This document shows positions 43,036-52,636 of a DNA stretch of 52,636 nucleotides, one piece after another. The translations under genes were made by a program, and so were the position numbers. Origin of the DNA: Brachionus koreanus (taxonomy: Eukaryota > Rotifera > Eurotatoria > Ploima > Brachionidae); the NCBI GenBank assembly GCA_016987375.1, contig PJRA01000401.1:871015-923650 (forward strand), written 5' to 3'. The notes beneath the pieces are model-generated. The model ran no database searches. It was given only the letters and a program-made list of their open reading frames with translations, and was not told where the DNA came from. Each line of letters starts with the position of its first letter. The first letter of the stretch is position 1.

Positions 43036-43361
43036 GTGAATTTTCATTCAAAATTTTCAATACAAAAATTAAAAAATTTTATAACTTTTGTTCTAAAGGC
43101 CTAAATTTGTTCTGCTGTTGAAACAAAGTGAAACAATTGTTGTTTCACCTACTGCGGAGGTCTGCAAAATCTGTACAAATTGATTTATTTTCAATATTTT
43201 TTTATTGAGTGAAATTTTGCAGAGATTTTGCAGACCTCCGCAGTAGGTGAAACAACAATTGTTTCACTTTGTTTCAACAGCAGAACAAATTTAGGCCTTT
43301 AGAACAAAAGTTATAAAATTTTTTAATTTTTGTATTGAAAATTTTGAATGAAAATTCACAA
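43036..43361. mobile_element. Near-perfect 326-bp hairpin element
   Basis: Left arm 43036-43172 and right arm 43223-43361 are exact reverse complements except for a two-base length difference in one T/A run. The loop is 50 bases. The ends read GTGAATTTTCATTC. The arms contain CCTACTGCGGAGGTCTGCAA and TTCTGCTGTTGAAACAAAG. Such identity means a very recent insertion, or upkeep by gene conversion. It is related by its outer arm to the 31771-32043 element. It could yield a long double-stranded RNA if transcribed. Confidence 0.85.
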
Positions 43362-43464
43362 AGTCGAATAAGATAAAATAAAAATAAAGTAAATCAGCTT
43401 AAAAAAAAGGTTTAAAAGACATAGGTTGTTAATTGTGTCAGAAATTTACATAGTTGAAACTTTA

Positions 43465-43635
43465 TGAAAAAAAAGAGGAAATAGTAAGGTTGCAATTACA
43501 CAATGGAGTAGGGTATTCAATATATCTTGATTCGAAGCCTTGTTTGTATTCATCTTCTAGTCTGACAACAAATGGAATAGAAGTTCTAAGAGTGGAATCT
43601 CTATTTATACATATATACTCGTGTTGATAACACAG
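43465..43635 (+). mobile_element. Possible LINE endonuclease-domain relic
   Basis: One plus frame reads RLQLHNGVGYSIYLDSKPCL, then YSSSSLTTNGIEVLRVES, ending in a stop. It resembles the GGVAIYxxxxL ... EVLxV strand region of non-LTR endonuclease domains. There is no upstream or downstream support, so the match is weak. Confidence 0.3.
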
Positions 43636-43639
43636 TTTA

Positions 43640-46304
43640 TAATTAAGTAGAGTTAGTTGTTATTTGAGTGATAAATGTATTTGTCAGCATATTGAAGGGT
43701 CTAACTCTTGATTTCCGTGACAAGTATTATTCCTAATTATCTTTTTGCACCAGTTTATAAGCTGATGACCGAGTAATGATTCAGTATAACATAAGGCATT
43801 CGAATCTTTAACAGTAACAGACCCCATTTTATAAAATTTAAACTAAAATTAATTTCTTGATAAAAATAAAATTTTATACAATAGCTTTTAAAAATTTGAA
43901 AAAAAATAAAAAATAGACCGAAAGAGAGAAAAAACTTAATATGGAAGATTGCATATATTGTGTATTTGCTAATCTGGAATAGACTTGTGCAGAAATTATC
44001 AAAAGTAAATTTTAATAAAATTTAATTATTGCTCTAGTTGAGCTAAATTTACAAAAGTAGTCGATTCAATTAAATTTGTCATAAAAAAAATATAGGAAGA
44101 GATCAATTGTAAGTTCCATTGTTAATTAAGTTTAACAGTATTTTACATTTTACATTTTTTCTATTGATCATTGTGAAACATGTTTTTATTAACTCAGTTA
44201 TGTCATTCTTTGACATTGCTTTTTTTATCCCGTATTACTTTGACTGTTTTTATCATCATCATTATTAAGCAATTTTGAATTGTTAGAAATTGTTTATTTT
44301 ATTTTTTTAAAAAAATCAAAAGAAATAAAGTAAATAAACTGCAATTTATAAAGCAATTTTTATTTTAAAATATAACACTTAAGTTAAATTTATTATTTGA
44401 ATAAAAGCTCTATAAATTCATGTAAAATTACTTAAATTTTTGACATACGCACAAGTATGACCTGGAAAGTCAAATTAAGTGAAGAAGTCTGAAGAAGAAC
44501 TAGTCTAGGAGCCTTGAGATTCAAAAACTTTAGAATCAAGCTGCTTTTCAAATTTATGTAGGAAAAAGGCTGTTCTAAATTAAGTCCAAAATACAAATTA
44601 AAATAAGCAAAAAAAAAATTAAATACAAGACTCAACTGGAATCTATAGTATTTAATTATAATTGATTTTAATTGACTGAAAAATAGCTGTACAAATTGAT
44701 AAACATGACACTAATGGAGCATGGTAAGAAAAGTTAAACTTGGATGGAAAAGAGAAGATGAAGATTAAAGAACCATTATATTTAATAAATGACCAAATAA
44801 CAACAACAATAAAGCGATAGATATGAAAAGTAAGAGAAAGTTTAGACATTGGCTCTATTACTTCAAATCGAAATGAATTCAAATTGTTTTACTTAAATTT
44901 TTTTTTATAATGTCTTTAAAAAAAAAATTTTATGTTTATTTATTCAAGTATTTTTTTTTTTATTTTCATTGTAAAATTTTAATAAGTAACTTTAATCTAA
45001 TTTAACATTTTGTTTTTTCAAAAATATTTTTCATATGGCTAAAAGAAAGGACTAATTTTCCATTCCAACCGGTCAAGGCTTTGCCGAATCATATTTTAAA
45101 TAAAATAAATAAATCGAGATGAAATAATCAGAAATCATACCACTACAATAGCTAAAGTTTTATTAAAAAGCTAAAGAAAATGATGCTATAACAATAAGTT
45201 ACGTCATTTTTTTTCCTCGAAAACATATGACTTTAAAAATTTAAAATAAAATTAAATTGATTTTATGTCTTCACCTTGGAAAATTTCTCTTAACAATAAT
45301 CTATAAAATTTTTTTCATGAACTATTAAATTTCATTAAAATGTTTATATTACCTTGATCAAAAAAACTAATTTAGAACGCTTTTCTTAGAATTGAAAAGT
45401 CAATACCTGATTTTTAAATAAAGAAGATCTATAAAAAAAAAACAAGCATTAAGCATTGCCTTAAAAAATTAAATTAAATGAAATCTTTTTTTAATTTTTC
45501 ATTAGAAGCTTATACAGATATTTTTAATTGATTAAATGTTAATGTTGGATTTTCAAAAATTTACATCAAAATTTTTCAAAACTTAGATAAATATTTTTAT
45601 TTTGTTGATTTTATTTTTTTTCGCAAAAAAAATATTTGGTTTACACTTTGAAGTAAAAATAAATACTTAAATATTAATCTTGAATCATATTAAAAACAAA
45701 AGATTAATATTTATTCCAAATGTTGGCTTATTAATTACTAATTTGTCCTTAATAAGCTTTGAAATTTTGGCTTTCAAATTATTGATTTTTAAATTGAGAT
45801 AATTCCAAATTGGCACGAGAAAAAAAGCCTAAAGCAAAAAAACAGCTTTGAGCATTTTTTTTTGGCTTTAACGCCCAATTTAAAAGTATCAAGTCAATTA
45901 AAAAGAATTTTTCTTATTCCGAAAAGTATACCTTGCCATAATTAATTCATGTTTAATTACTTGAAATAAAATAACTCAATTTATTTTACTAATAAATCTC
46001 TATTGAATGTTAGAATTTTAAGAGAGAAATTAAAAACTATGCATTTAAATTATAATTAAAGTTTTTTTTCTCTCTCTCTCTATACCACCCTTGAAATTAT
46101 TTTTCCTTAGTAATATTATTTACAAATGAAAAAATAGTTTCCGAAAAATTAGAAAACAATCATCATCTCACAATTAAAATAAATGCTTTCACAAAGCTTA
46201 AAAAGAAACTTCAAAGTCTAAATTAAAACTTCAATTTTCATTTTATAAGTTAATTTTTTTCGAAAATATGAGACCATAATTTTTTTTTTAAGATTTAGTG
46301 TTAA
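43640..46304. other. Gene-poor AT-rich region
   Basis: No supportable gene. Minus frames at 44432-44635 and 44652-44882 are hydrophobic readings of A-rich DNA without motifs. A CT microsatellite (TCTCTCTCTCTC) lies near 46070. Confidence 0.5.
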
Positions 46305-47403
46305 ATGGATTTAATATTGAGTTTTTTTGATAAATATTTGTTCACTCCACATGTGTACCCTGTCACTTGGAACGAAGATTGGTGGGTCAGACAATACATA
46401 TCGTTGCTTATCGTTGTCACAATTGCTTCATACTTAATGTACTTTGTAATTTCTGGTTTCTCATACTTGTTCATATTTGACAAAAAACTGCGTCATCATC
46501 CCAAATTTATTAAGGTTAAAAATAAAAAAAAAATTTTCTAACTAACTGAATAATTACTTTTTTTCACAGAATCAAGAATTCTTAGAAATAAAAGTCACAA
46601 TTAAAACAATACCCATAATTTCATTAATAACAAATGTAATATTTTTGCTTGAAGTAAGAGGATACAGCAAATTATATGACAATGTTCATGATTCACCCTA
46701 TGGTAAAAAAGCCCATGAATAAAAAAATAAAAAATTAATTTTTTTTTAAAATTTTATAAGGCTGGCTATCAATTATAATGAATGGAATTTTTTTTATATT
46801 TTTCACTGATATGCTTATTTATTGGATACACCGAGGTCTCCATCACAAACTATTGTACAAGCGATTACACAAGCTACATCATAAGTGGTACCATATTTTT
46901 CTAATAATTTTTTTCTTCACGCTTCATTTAACACATAATTTACTGACTTCAACTTTTAAATTTTCTTTTTTTTTTAAAGGATAATTCCCACACCTTTCGC
47001 TTCTCATGCATTTCATCCCTTAGGTAATCACTAAATAAAATAAATTAATTAATTTTAAAATTTAACATTCTATTTAAATAAAACAGATGGTTTTAGCCAG
47101 TCGCTGCCCTACCATATATATGTGTTCCTCTTTCCCTTTCACAAAATAGAGTACATGTGTTTGTTTATATTCGTAAATATTTGGACTGTGTCAATACACG
47201 ATGCAGACTACAGAGTAGTCGAGGTGCTTAAGCCATTTATAAATGGAAGCGCGCATCATATAGACCATCACTATCATTTCAATTACAATTATGGACAGTT
47301 TTTTACTCTTTGGGACCGTATCGGTGGCTCGTTTAGAAATCCGAGTGCCTTTGAAAATCAAGATCCAAAAAGTCTAATTAAGGAAGAAATCAAACAAGAA
47401 TAA
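46305..47403 (+). CDS. SC5D: Sterol C5-desaturase (lathosterol oxidase)
   Basis: Five exons: 46305-46514, 46570-46702, 46761-46887, 46980-47023 and 47087-47403. They give 831 bases, 276 residues, with all phases matching. The protein aligns end to end with vertebrate SC5D: start [81 protein letters not shown] and [20 protein letters not shown]. The di-iron histidine boxes HRGLHH, HKLHH and HHIDHH are all intact. The enzyme inserts the delta-5 double bond in sterol synthesis, in the endoplasmic reticulum membrane with cytochrome b5 as electron donor. Introns are 55-92 bases. It is isolated from other sterol genes in the window. Confidence 0.95.
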
Positions 47404-49121
47404 ACAACAGTTACTAAAATAAATTTTATTCTTTTTGCTTTTTAAAAACAATTTTTAGCTAATTAAAAATACTGATTTCAAAAGAAATCGATAGATCAAA
47501 AAATTTTTAATTTATTTTGTTCAAAATTTAGTCTTTTAAGCTAAATTTATTTATTTATTTAGTTTTTCCGCTTGTATAAAATTGAAAATTATTTATTTTT
47601 AAAAATTTTTTTTTTACTTTTTTAGAATTAATTTTACGAATAAATTAACTTTTAATAGTTTGATTTTTGTTGCTAATTACAATCGAAAAATTTGGAATTA
47701 ATTTAAATTTTTAGAAGCCATAAATAATTACATAACTAGTTTATTTAACTTTGAAAAAGTAATTTATTTTTCTAGGCTAGATACCTTGATTATTATGTAT
47801 TTTGTTTAGAAAAATTTAAGTTTATTGAAAAATTTGCTTTTTTCTTCACTAGTAAAGTATATAATAAGGTAATTGCTCGATTTTTAAAGACATGTCATTT
47901 TATGACATGATGCACAATAATTACAAGCTTTTTTATTGAGAACACTGGTTTCAATTTTTGATATAAGACATTTTTTTAATATTTTTAATATTTAAGTGCA
48001 TTTAGTTAATGTCACAGGTTAAAAATGTTCAACTAGTGTTCGATATAAAAAGACATGTCTTAACAACTACGTTATATATTTTTAAAAGTGAAAAAAAATT
48101 TCAATTAAATAAAAGAGAGAAGATAAAATAAAATTAACACTAGAAGCACCAAACGAGTCAAAATGACTCGTTTGAAAAATTTTTAAATCCTCATATCTTT
48201 TGAATGGATTTTTCAAATAAATATATCTTTTTTGAATTATGTAGATTTTAAAATTTTCTTTAAAAAATGATATTACTTTATAAAATTCTTTTAGTTTTTT
48301 TATAAAATATTTATGAATTTATTTTATTTGATGAAATACGGTATATTTGAAATGAAGCCAAACCCATTTAATTGTTTATTATATAATTGATAAATTTAAA
48401 CCCTCTTTTCAATTCTTCTCTTTCTAAAACTAGCATACTAGCTAGACTGGTAGACATTTTGCTTTTGGAAAAAAAATTAACTTAAAATAGAAAACTTTTT
48501 TTTTTACCAAGGGTCTAAAACTAAAGTGGTTGAATTAAAAATGTAACGATACCAGAAGCGATGAGTTGATATCAATTTTTTGGTAAAATTTGGTATCAAA
48601 TGATATCGGGTGATATAATCTAATAGCAGAAATTGTCAGCAAGTTTTTATTAAAATTTTTTTAACTACTTTTAAATTAAAATAAATTTGTTCTTTAGTCG
48701 AAAAATTAAATTTTTTTTGAAAATAAAAAAGAAAATTTTTTTATAAAAATCAACATATATGACCACTCTCCTATTCAATCGCTACAAAAATAAATTTTTT
48801 AAACATGAATTTTTAGGATTTTTTTGATCTAAGATTTTCTTTTTTTATCGTATCATTGATCTTTTTGTCAGAATCTTTTTCTGACAAACTGTTTCATAAA
48901 TAGTACCATATAAATTAGAAGAAAAATATTCAATAATTTATTGAAAAAGAACTATTTAAAAATTTTAATGCAACGAAAAAGATACATAAATTTGAATTTT
49001 AATCCCTCTAAATAAGTAATCCTTTGTTTCAATGAAAAATTTTTTGGAATGTTCGAGATTAAGTAAGTCGGGCTTGTACAAAAAGTCTATAAAAATACTT
49101 TCAAAATGATCATTGATAAAG
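47404..49121. other. Intergenic region with piggyBac-like remnant
   Basis: AT-rich, no gene seen. It holds the repeat end at 48134. Further on, 48550-48620 carries several GATATCA-type repeats of no clear meaning. Confidence 0.5.
48134..48175 (+). mobile_element. Solo end of a piggyBac-like MITE
   Basis: TTAACACTAGAAGCACC is followed by a perfect palindrome (AAACGAGTCAAAATGACTCGTTT). The tip CACTAGAA after TTAA matches the element at 6738-6960, and both have a palindrome just inside the end. The matching right end (TTCTAGTGTTAA) was not found within the next 500 bases, so the element is truncated or very diverged. Confidence 0.6.
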
Positions 49122-51102
49122 ATGTACAAGTGTTTAGAACAAAGTTGCAGCCAAGACTTTCAACATCTCAATGAGATACTTTTCAGAGTTAAAATTGCAG
49201 TATCAGCTCAAGACTTGAACATTCAATCAACTGAAAATCGCACTCTTTTCAAACAATTAAAAAATTTATTAAAACAAGATTTTTTTGTTTTTCAGTTTCT
49301 TAATAATGAAGTATTTTAAAGATAATGAAAGACATAGTGAAACTTTTGGTGCTTACTATCGGCCAGTCACTTGACTCAAATGAAAGAATTGGCGAGCCTG
49401 TAACAAGCAAAACATGGTTTGAAACAATTTACCGCGAATTTTTAGGGAATTGTTATTCAAAAATTTGTTCTTATGTCACAAAATGCAGACCATCAAAGCA
49501 CGATCAGACATTTATATTTATTCAATTCGACATTGTCTTTTATTTAATCAAATTTATAGATTTTAGGCTTTTGGTTAGGAATTATTTTGTGATCGATCAA
49601 ATAAGCGATTTAAAACTTTATTGGAAATTTTATCCAGATAAATTTTACAAAATTTTAAGCCTTACAATTGAAAATTTTTACAAATTAAACAACATAGATC
49701 AGTTAAACAAAATTTTTTTAGTTGAACTATTAGATTTGTTATTCAATAGCTATAGCATTTTGACAAAATTTTTCAATTCTGATTCAAACCTCAAACTATT
49801 ATGTGTCCAAGACTTGTCTATGCTGGCCTTTTTAATCAATAAATTTGTCAATGTGTCATTCCAAAAACAGACAAGCATGACTAAACTGAAAATATTCGAT
49901 CTACTGATCAATATTTTGGCAACTGAGATAAAAGAAGGCAACAAAAACTATGCCCAATGCACAAAATTTCTTGATCAATGCTTGAAGTCAGTAAACAAGT
50001 TTATCAAGACCAACAATTTTTGCTTAGAAGATGAATACCAAAGCACATATGTGGAAATTCTTGAAATTTCAATTAAACACATTGAGTATTGCATTAATTT
50101 AGGGACTAATTCTTTGCAGTATTTAGAACAGGCTAAAATGTGTTTTGAAATAATTGAAAATTTAATAAAATTCAAAAGTAATTTTGAAAAATTTTTTATT
50201 AAAGCAGCTAAATTTTTTCCAGAAATAGAGGCAAAATTTTTCTATCATTATTTTTGGCCTAAATTATTCGACTTAATACAAACAAGTAAACAGATTAGAC
50301 AAGTATTGTTTAAATAAAAAATCGAATTTTTTTTTCATAAAATTTTTTTCAATTTTAGAATCAAGATTTAAGTTTTTTTGTTAAAATTTTTTTAAAAATT
50401 TATACAGATTTAGAAGAAATAGACGCTCTAAAGACTGCTATCAACTTATGTCAAATACTTCTTCATGTAAGTTAAAATTTAGCTTTAAATTTTGATAAAT
50501 TTCGCTTTAAAGGAGCCAAATTGTGTTCTGCTACTTAAAGATTGCTTGATTTCTTCACTGAGACTGCTGGACAAATTTAAAATGGAAGAGATTTTTAGAG
50601 AAAAATTTTTTGTTCTGCTTGAAATGTACGAGGGTGGTTCACGCAAGTTAGAGATTAAAAAATGGCACGAATCGCTGAATTTGTACTTTGAAATTTTGGA
50701 ATCAAAATCAAAAGAAAAATATTTTCTAAAATTAGGTTAGTTTTTTTTGAGATTAAATAATAAAAATTTTATTTTTTTTATTTTTAATAAGATGGTGTTT
50801 GGAATTCATATTTTAAAAGTGTTGTGACCAATTTGATACATAGAAATTTTGAAAACGAAAATTTCGAATTAGTAGAAAATTTGATTAATTCAATTTTAAA
50901 ACTTGTTGATTTAATATTCAGTTATTTTGACGGACGCATCATTGAAAGCTGTTATGTTAATGGTATACTTAGTCTATTGGAAACTATTTTTGAGAAATTT
51001 TTTCGTCATATTTCTAATGAATATGACAACAATTTGTCTATTTATCAAAAAAAGTTATCTTTGATTTTTATTATTGAAAAAATAAAAAATTTATACAAAT
51101 AA
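49122..51102 (+). CDS. Uncharacterised alpha-helical protein, with a frame break
   Basis: Reading from the ATG at 49122: one frame to about 49310, then a second frame to a donor at 50302, then exons 50359-50466, 50513-50735 and 50792-51102, all with GT-AG ends and matching phases. The two first frames are separated by a TAA in a GTATTTTAAAG stretch; one extra T there would make them continuous (about 600 residues in all). The product is Leu/Ile/Lys-rich and helical throughout (for example LSLTIENFYKL, IFLVELLDLLF, KTAINLCQILLH), as in HEAT/ARM-like scaffold proteins. No catalytic motif, signal peptide or membrane segment is visible. I do not recognise the family. The break may be a sequencing error, a pseudogene mutation or an unrecognised splice. 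The upstream start is uncertain. Confidence 0.6.
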
Positions 51103-51301
51103 AAAATTTTGCTATTGATTAAGTTAAATAACTTATTTTTGAAAAACCCAAAGAATATTTCAATTTAAGTTATTTGTAAATTTAAATTTAAAATTAAATT
51201 AGATTTTTTTTTTATTTATAAATAAAATTTTGAAAAAAAAACTGCAAATTAAAGCAATATTTTTTGTATCATCAAAAATAAAAAAATAAAAAATTTTATA
51301 A

Positions 51302-51511
51302 CAAATTCGCAAAAATTACTCAAGTGATAAAAAATTGAATTTTGACCATTATGCTTATGTCAAAGTAAATGTTGACTTCAAACAATCAACTCAAAACAAG
51401 CAATTTCCTTTAACATGGAATTTTGAGTACAACGAAGACCTTTTTTCCCGCCCAAATTTGTCGTTACATCAAGGCTTGACTGTATTGTTTGTAATTCAAA
51501 AAAGACAATAA
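51302..51511 (+). other. Short open frame of unknown nature
   Basis: One frame is open for about 69 codons ending in a stop (YAYVKVNVDFKQS, QFPLTWNFEYNEDLFSR). It has unusually balanced composition for this DNA, but no ATG at its start and no clear acceptor. It could be a terminal exon of a gene not otherwise seen, or part of the decayed sequence that follows. Confidence 0.3.
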
Positions 51512-51659
51512 ATAAAACATCAATAATGTTTTAATTGATTATTGATTTAATTTCTTAAAACGAAAGTTAAATTTTTCTTTAAAATTAAAAAATTTGCAAC
51601 AAAATATTGCATTTAATTTTGCAGCATTTTTTTATTCATTTTATTTTATTAAAAATTTT

Positions 51660-52337
51660 ATTAAGAAATTGACTATGATTCAGGAAGCTCTTATCATAAT
51701 TTTTTTAATTCACCATGTGTTTCAGAGGAATCGGACAAAAAAAATATTGCCTGTTCTAGGAAGAGATTAAATCAAATCAAAATTAAAAAAAAATCAAAAG
51801 AAAATTAAATCTGGATTTACCAGAAATAGTGATGTTGAGAAAATATTGAATGAAAAAAAAAGTTCAGTCATTTTATCATCTAAAAGTACAACAAAATTCG
51901 AGACAGGCAACAATAAAAAAAGATTGTCATCACCAGTATTAAGACTAGAAGAAGAAAAAAAGAGATGCAAAAGAAATTTTTCCATAAACACCAAAGAACA
52001 ACCAGCTACACCATGCATCTCATCTTCAAGAAAAATGACCATTTCAGCTTCAATTTCCAATAGAACAAACAAGTCATCTATTACAATTAAACCACTTAGA
52101 CCATCCAACTCAGATTAATCCTCTGAATTGAGTTCAAAACGTTGTTTTAGCTGTAAAATTTTATTTTTAAAAAGCAAGTTTCAAGATGAATGGATTTCAT
52201 GTGAAAATTGTTCTAATTGGATCTGTGGAGACTGCTGGCCTAGAGATGTGAAGCCCAATGACTCGTTCTATTGTAGAGTTTGTATTAAATATAAAATTAA
52301 AAAGCTTAAATATTTAGACGTAGTTTCTAAATATTAA
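51660..52337 (+). pseudogene. PHD-like finger protein relic, perhaps a transposon tail
   Basis: The last part (52119-52337) encodes a PHD-type zinc-finger pattern: CFSCKILF, then WISCENCSNWICGDCW and FYCRVC, ending in a basic tail. The preceding 51846-52118 frame is Ser/Lys-rich and ends in an in-frame TAA just before the finger. Another frame change lies near 51800 after a stretch reading YDSGSSYHNFFNSPCVSEES. Two breaks argue for a pseudogene. A C-terminal finger of this kind also occurs at the end of pogo-like transposases, so the region may be a transposon relic; no DDE core is visible here. Confidence 0.5.
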
Positions 52338-52636
52338 TTAAAATATAATTTGTGAAATGGACTAATATTTTAATCAATTTAAATAAAAAACAGTCAAATT
52401 TTTTCAAAAAAATGTTTTATCAAACGAAATTATCTGTCAATTAATTTATATTTATTTTTAAATGGTTTTTGGTATCACCTTTTTTTTTAATAATAATTGG
52501 ATTAAAAATTCTGACCATCTGAAAAAAAATTGCTTGCTGAAAAATAATTTTATTAAATAAATATTCACCATGTCTCTTCTTTTATCCAACTACTATCAAT
52601 ATAAGCATAATTAAATAATAAGCTTTAAATTTTTCT
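52338..52636. other. AT-rich end of window, no gene seen
   Basis: Sequence after the finger relic is homopolymer-rich and contains no recognisable feature. Confidence 0.5.

Noticed and set aside
44432..44882. Two minus-strand hydrophobic frames
   Set aside because: No motif, A-rich opposite strand, no splice consistency; judged to be shadows of AT-rich DNA.
47876..48062. Repeated GACATGTC-type palindromes near 47890 and 48050
   Set aside because: They are short and in the same orientation; no bounded element or target duplication could be shown.
1..52636. CRISPR arrays, bacterial operons, rRNA genes, viral genes
   Set aside because: Looked for and not seen; splicing and gene content are those of an animal.

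Overview
The window is very AT-rich eukaryotic (animal) DNA. It holds small GT-AG introns (about 49-66 bases where both ends can be read), long gene-poor stretches, many decayed transposons and one 30-base run of N (18364-18393) marking an assembly gap. The gene set is metazoan: SUEL-type lectins, a type II transmembrane trypsin, a sialin-like SLC17 transporter, a Cys-loop-superfamily channel, a CTR copper transporter, sterol C5-desaturase and myo-inositol-3-phosphate synthase. The composition, tiny introns and gene mix would suit a rotifer such as Brachionus. That placement is an inference and was not checked by any search.

Layout. 1-2 kb: LINE 3' debris, a minus-strand tRNA-Ile(AAT), and the 5' exons of an uncatalogued type II membrane protein (1372-1959). 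2.4-13.6 kb: two minus-strand genes for type II membrane lectins, each with four SUEL domains on a Thr/Ser-rich stem. Their short first exons (8217, 13559) are recognisable only by splicing logic. The long first-gene intron and the space between the genes hold MITE-like elements, including a TTAA-flanked piggyBac-like MITE. 13.8-17.2 kb: a five-exon SLC17 (sialin/vesicular transporter) gene on the minus strand, with a LINE relic in its last intron. 17.4-28.4 kb: the most rearranged part. An EGF/transmembrane paralog sits on the minus strand, followed by the assembly gap, a truncated Tc1/mariner transposase, and a pair of ~1.3-1.4 kb inverted repeats enclosing an LRR-protein gene. The right arm contains the 5' end of an intronless gene for a WD40-EGF-transmembrane protein with a predicted signal peptide. 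29.5-33.2 kb: a six-exon type II transmembrane serine protease. 33.4-34.6 kb: LINE reverse-transcriptase and MULE fragments. 34.8-36.4 kb: inositol-phosphate synthase. 39.0-39.5 kb: CTR copper transporter. 40.1-40.5 kb: a second Tc1/mariner relic. 40.8-41.9 kb: a pentameric ligand-gated-channel-like protein without the Cys-loop. 43.0-43.4 kb: a near-perfect long hairpin. 46.3-47.4 kb: five-exon sterol C5-desaturase. 49.1-51.1 kb: an unrecognised helical protein gene with a frame break. 51.3-52.3 kb: a PHD-like pseudogene or transposon tail.

How the genes relate. There is no operon logic here. A recurring theme is cell-surface architecture: short cytoplasmic N-terminus, signal anchor, Thr/Ser stem and extracellular domain (both lectins, the protease, probably the 1.4-2.0 kb gene), plus the LRR and WD40-EGF proteins. 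The best candidate for something little described is the extracellular WD40-EGF receptor family together with its inverted, rearranged locus. All functions are read from motifs in the sequence; no database search was possible.
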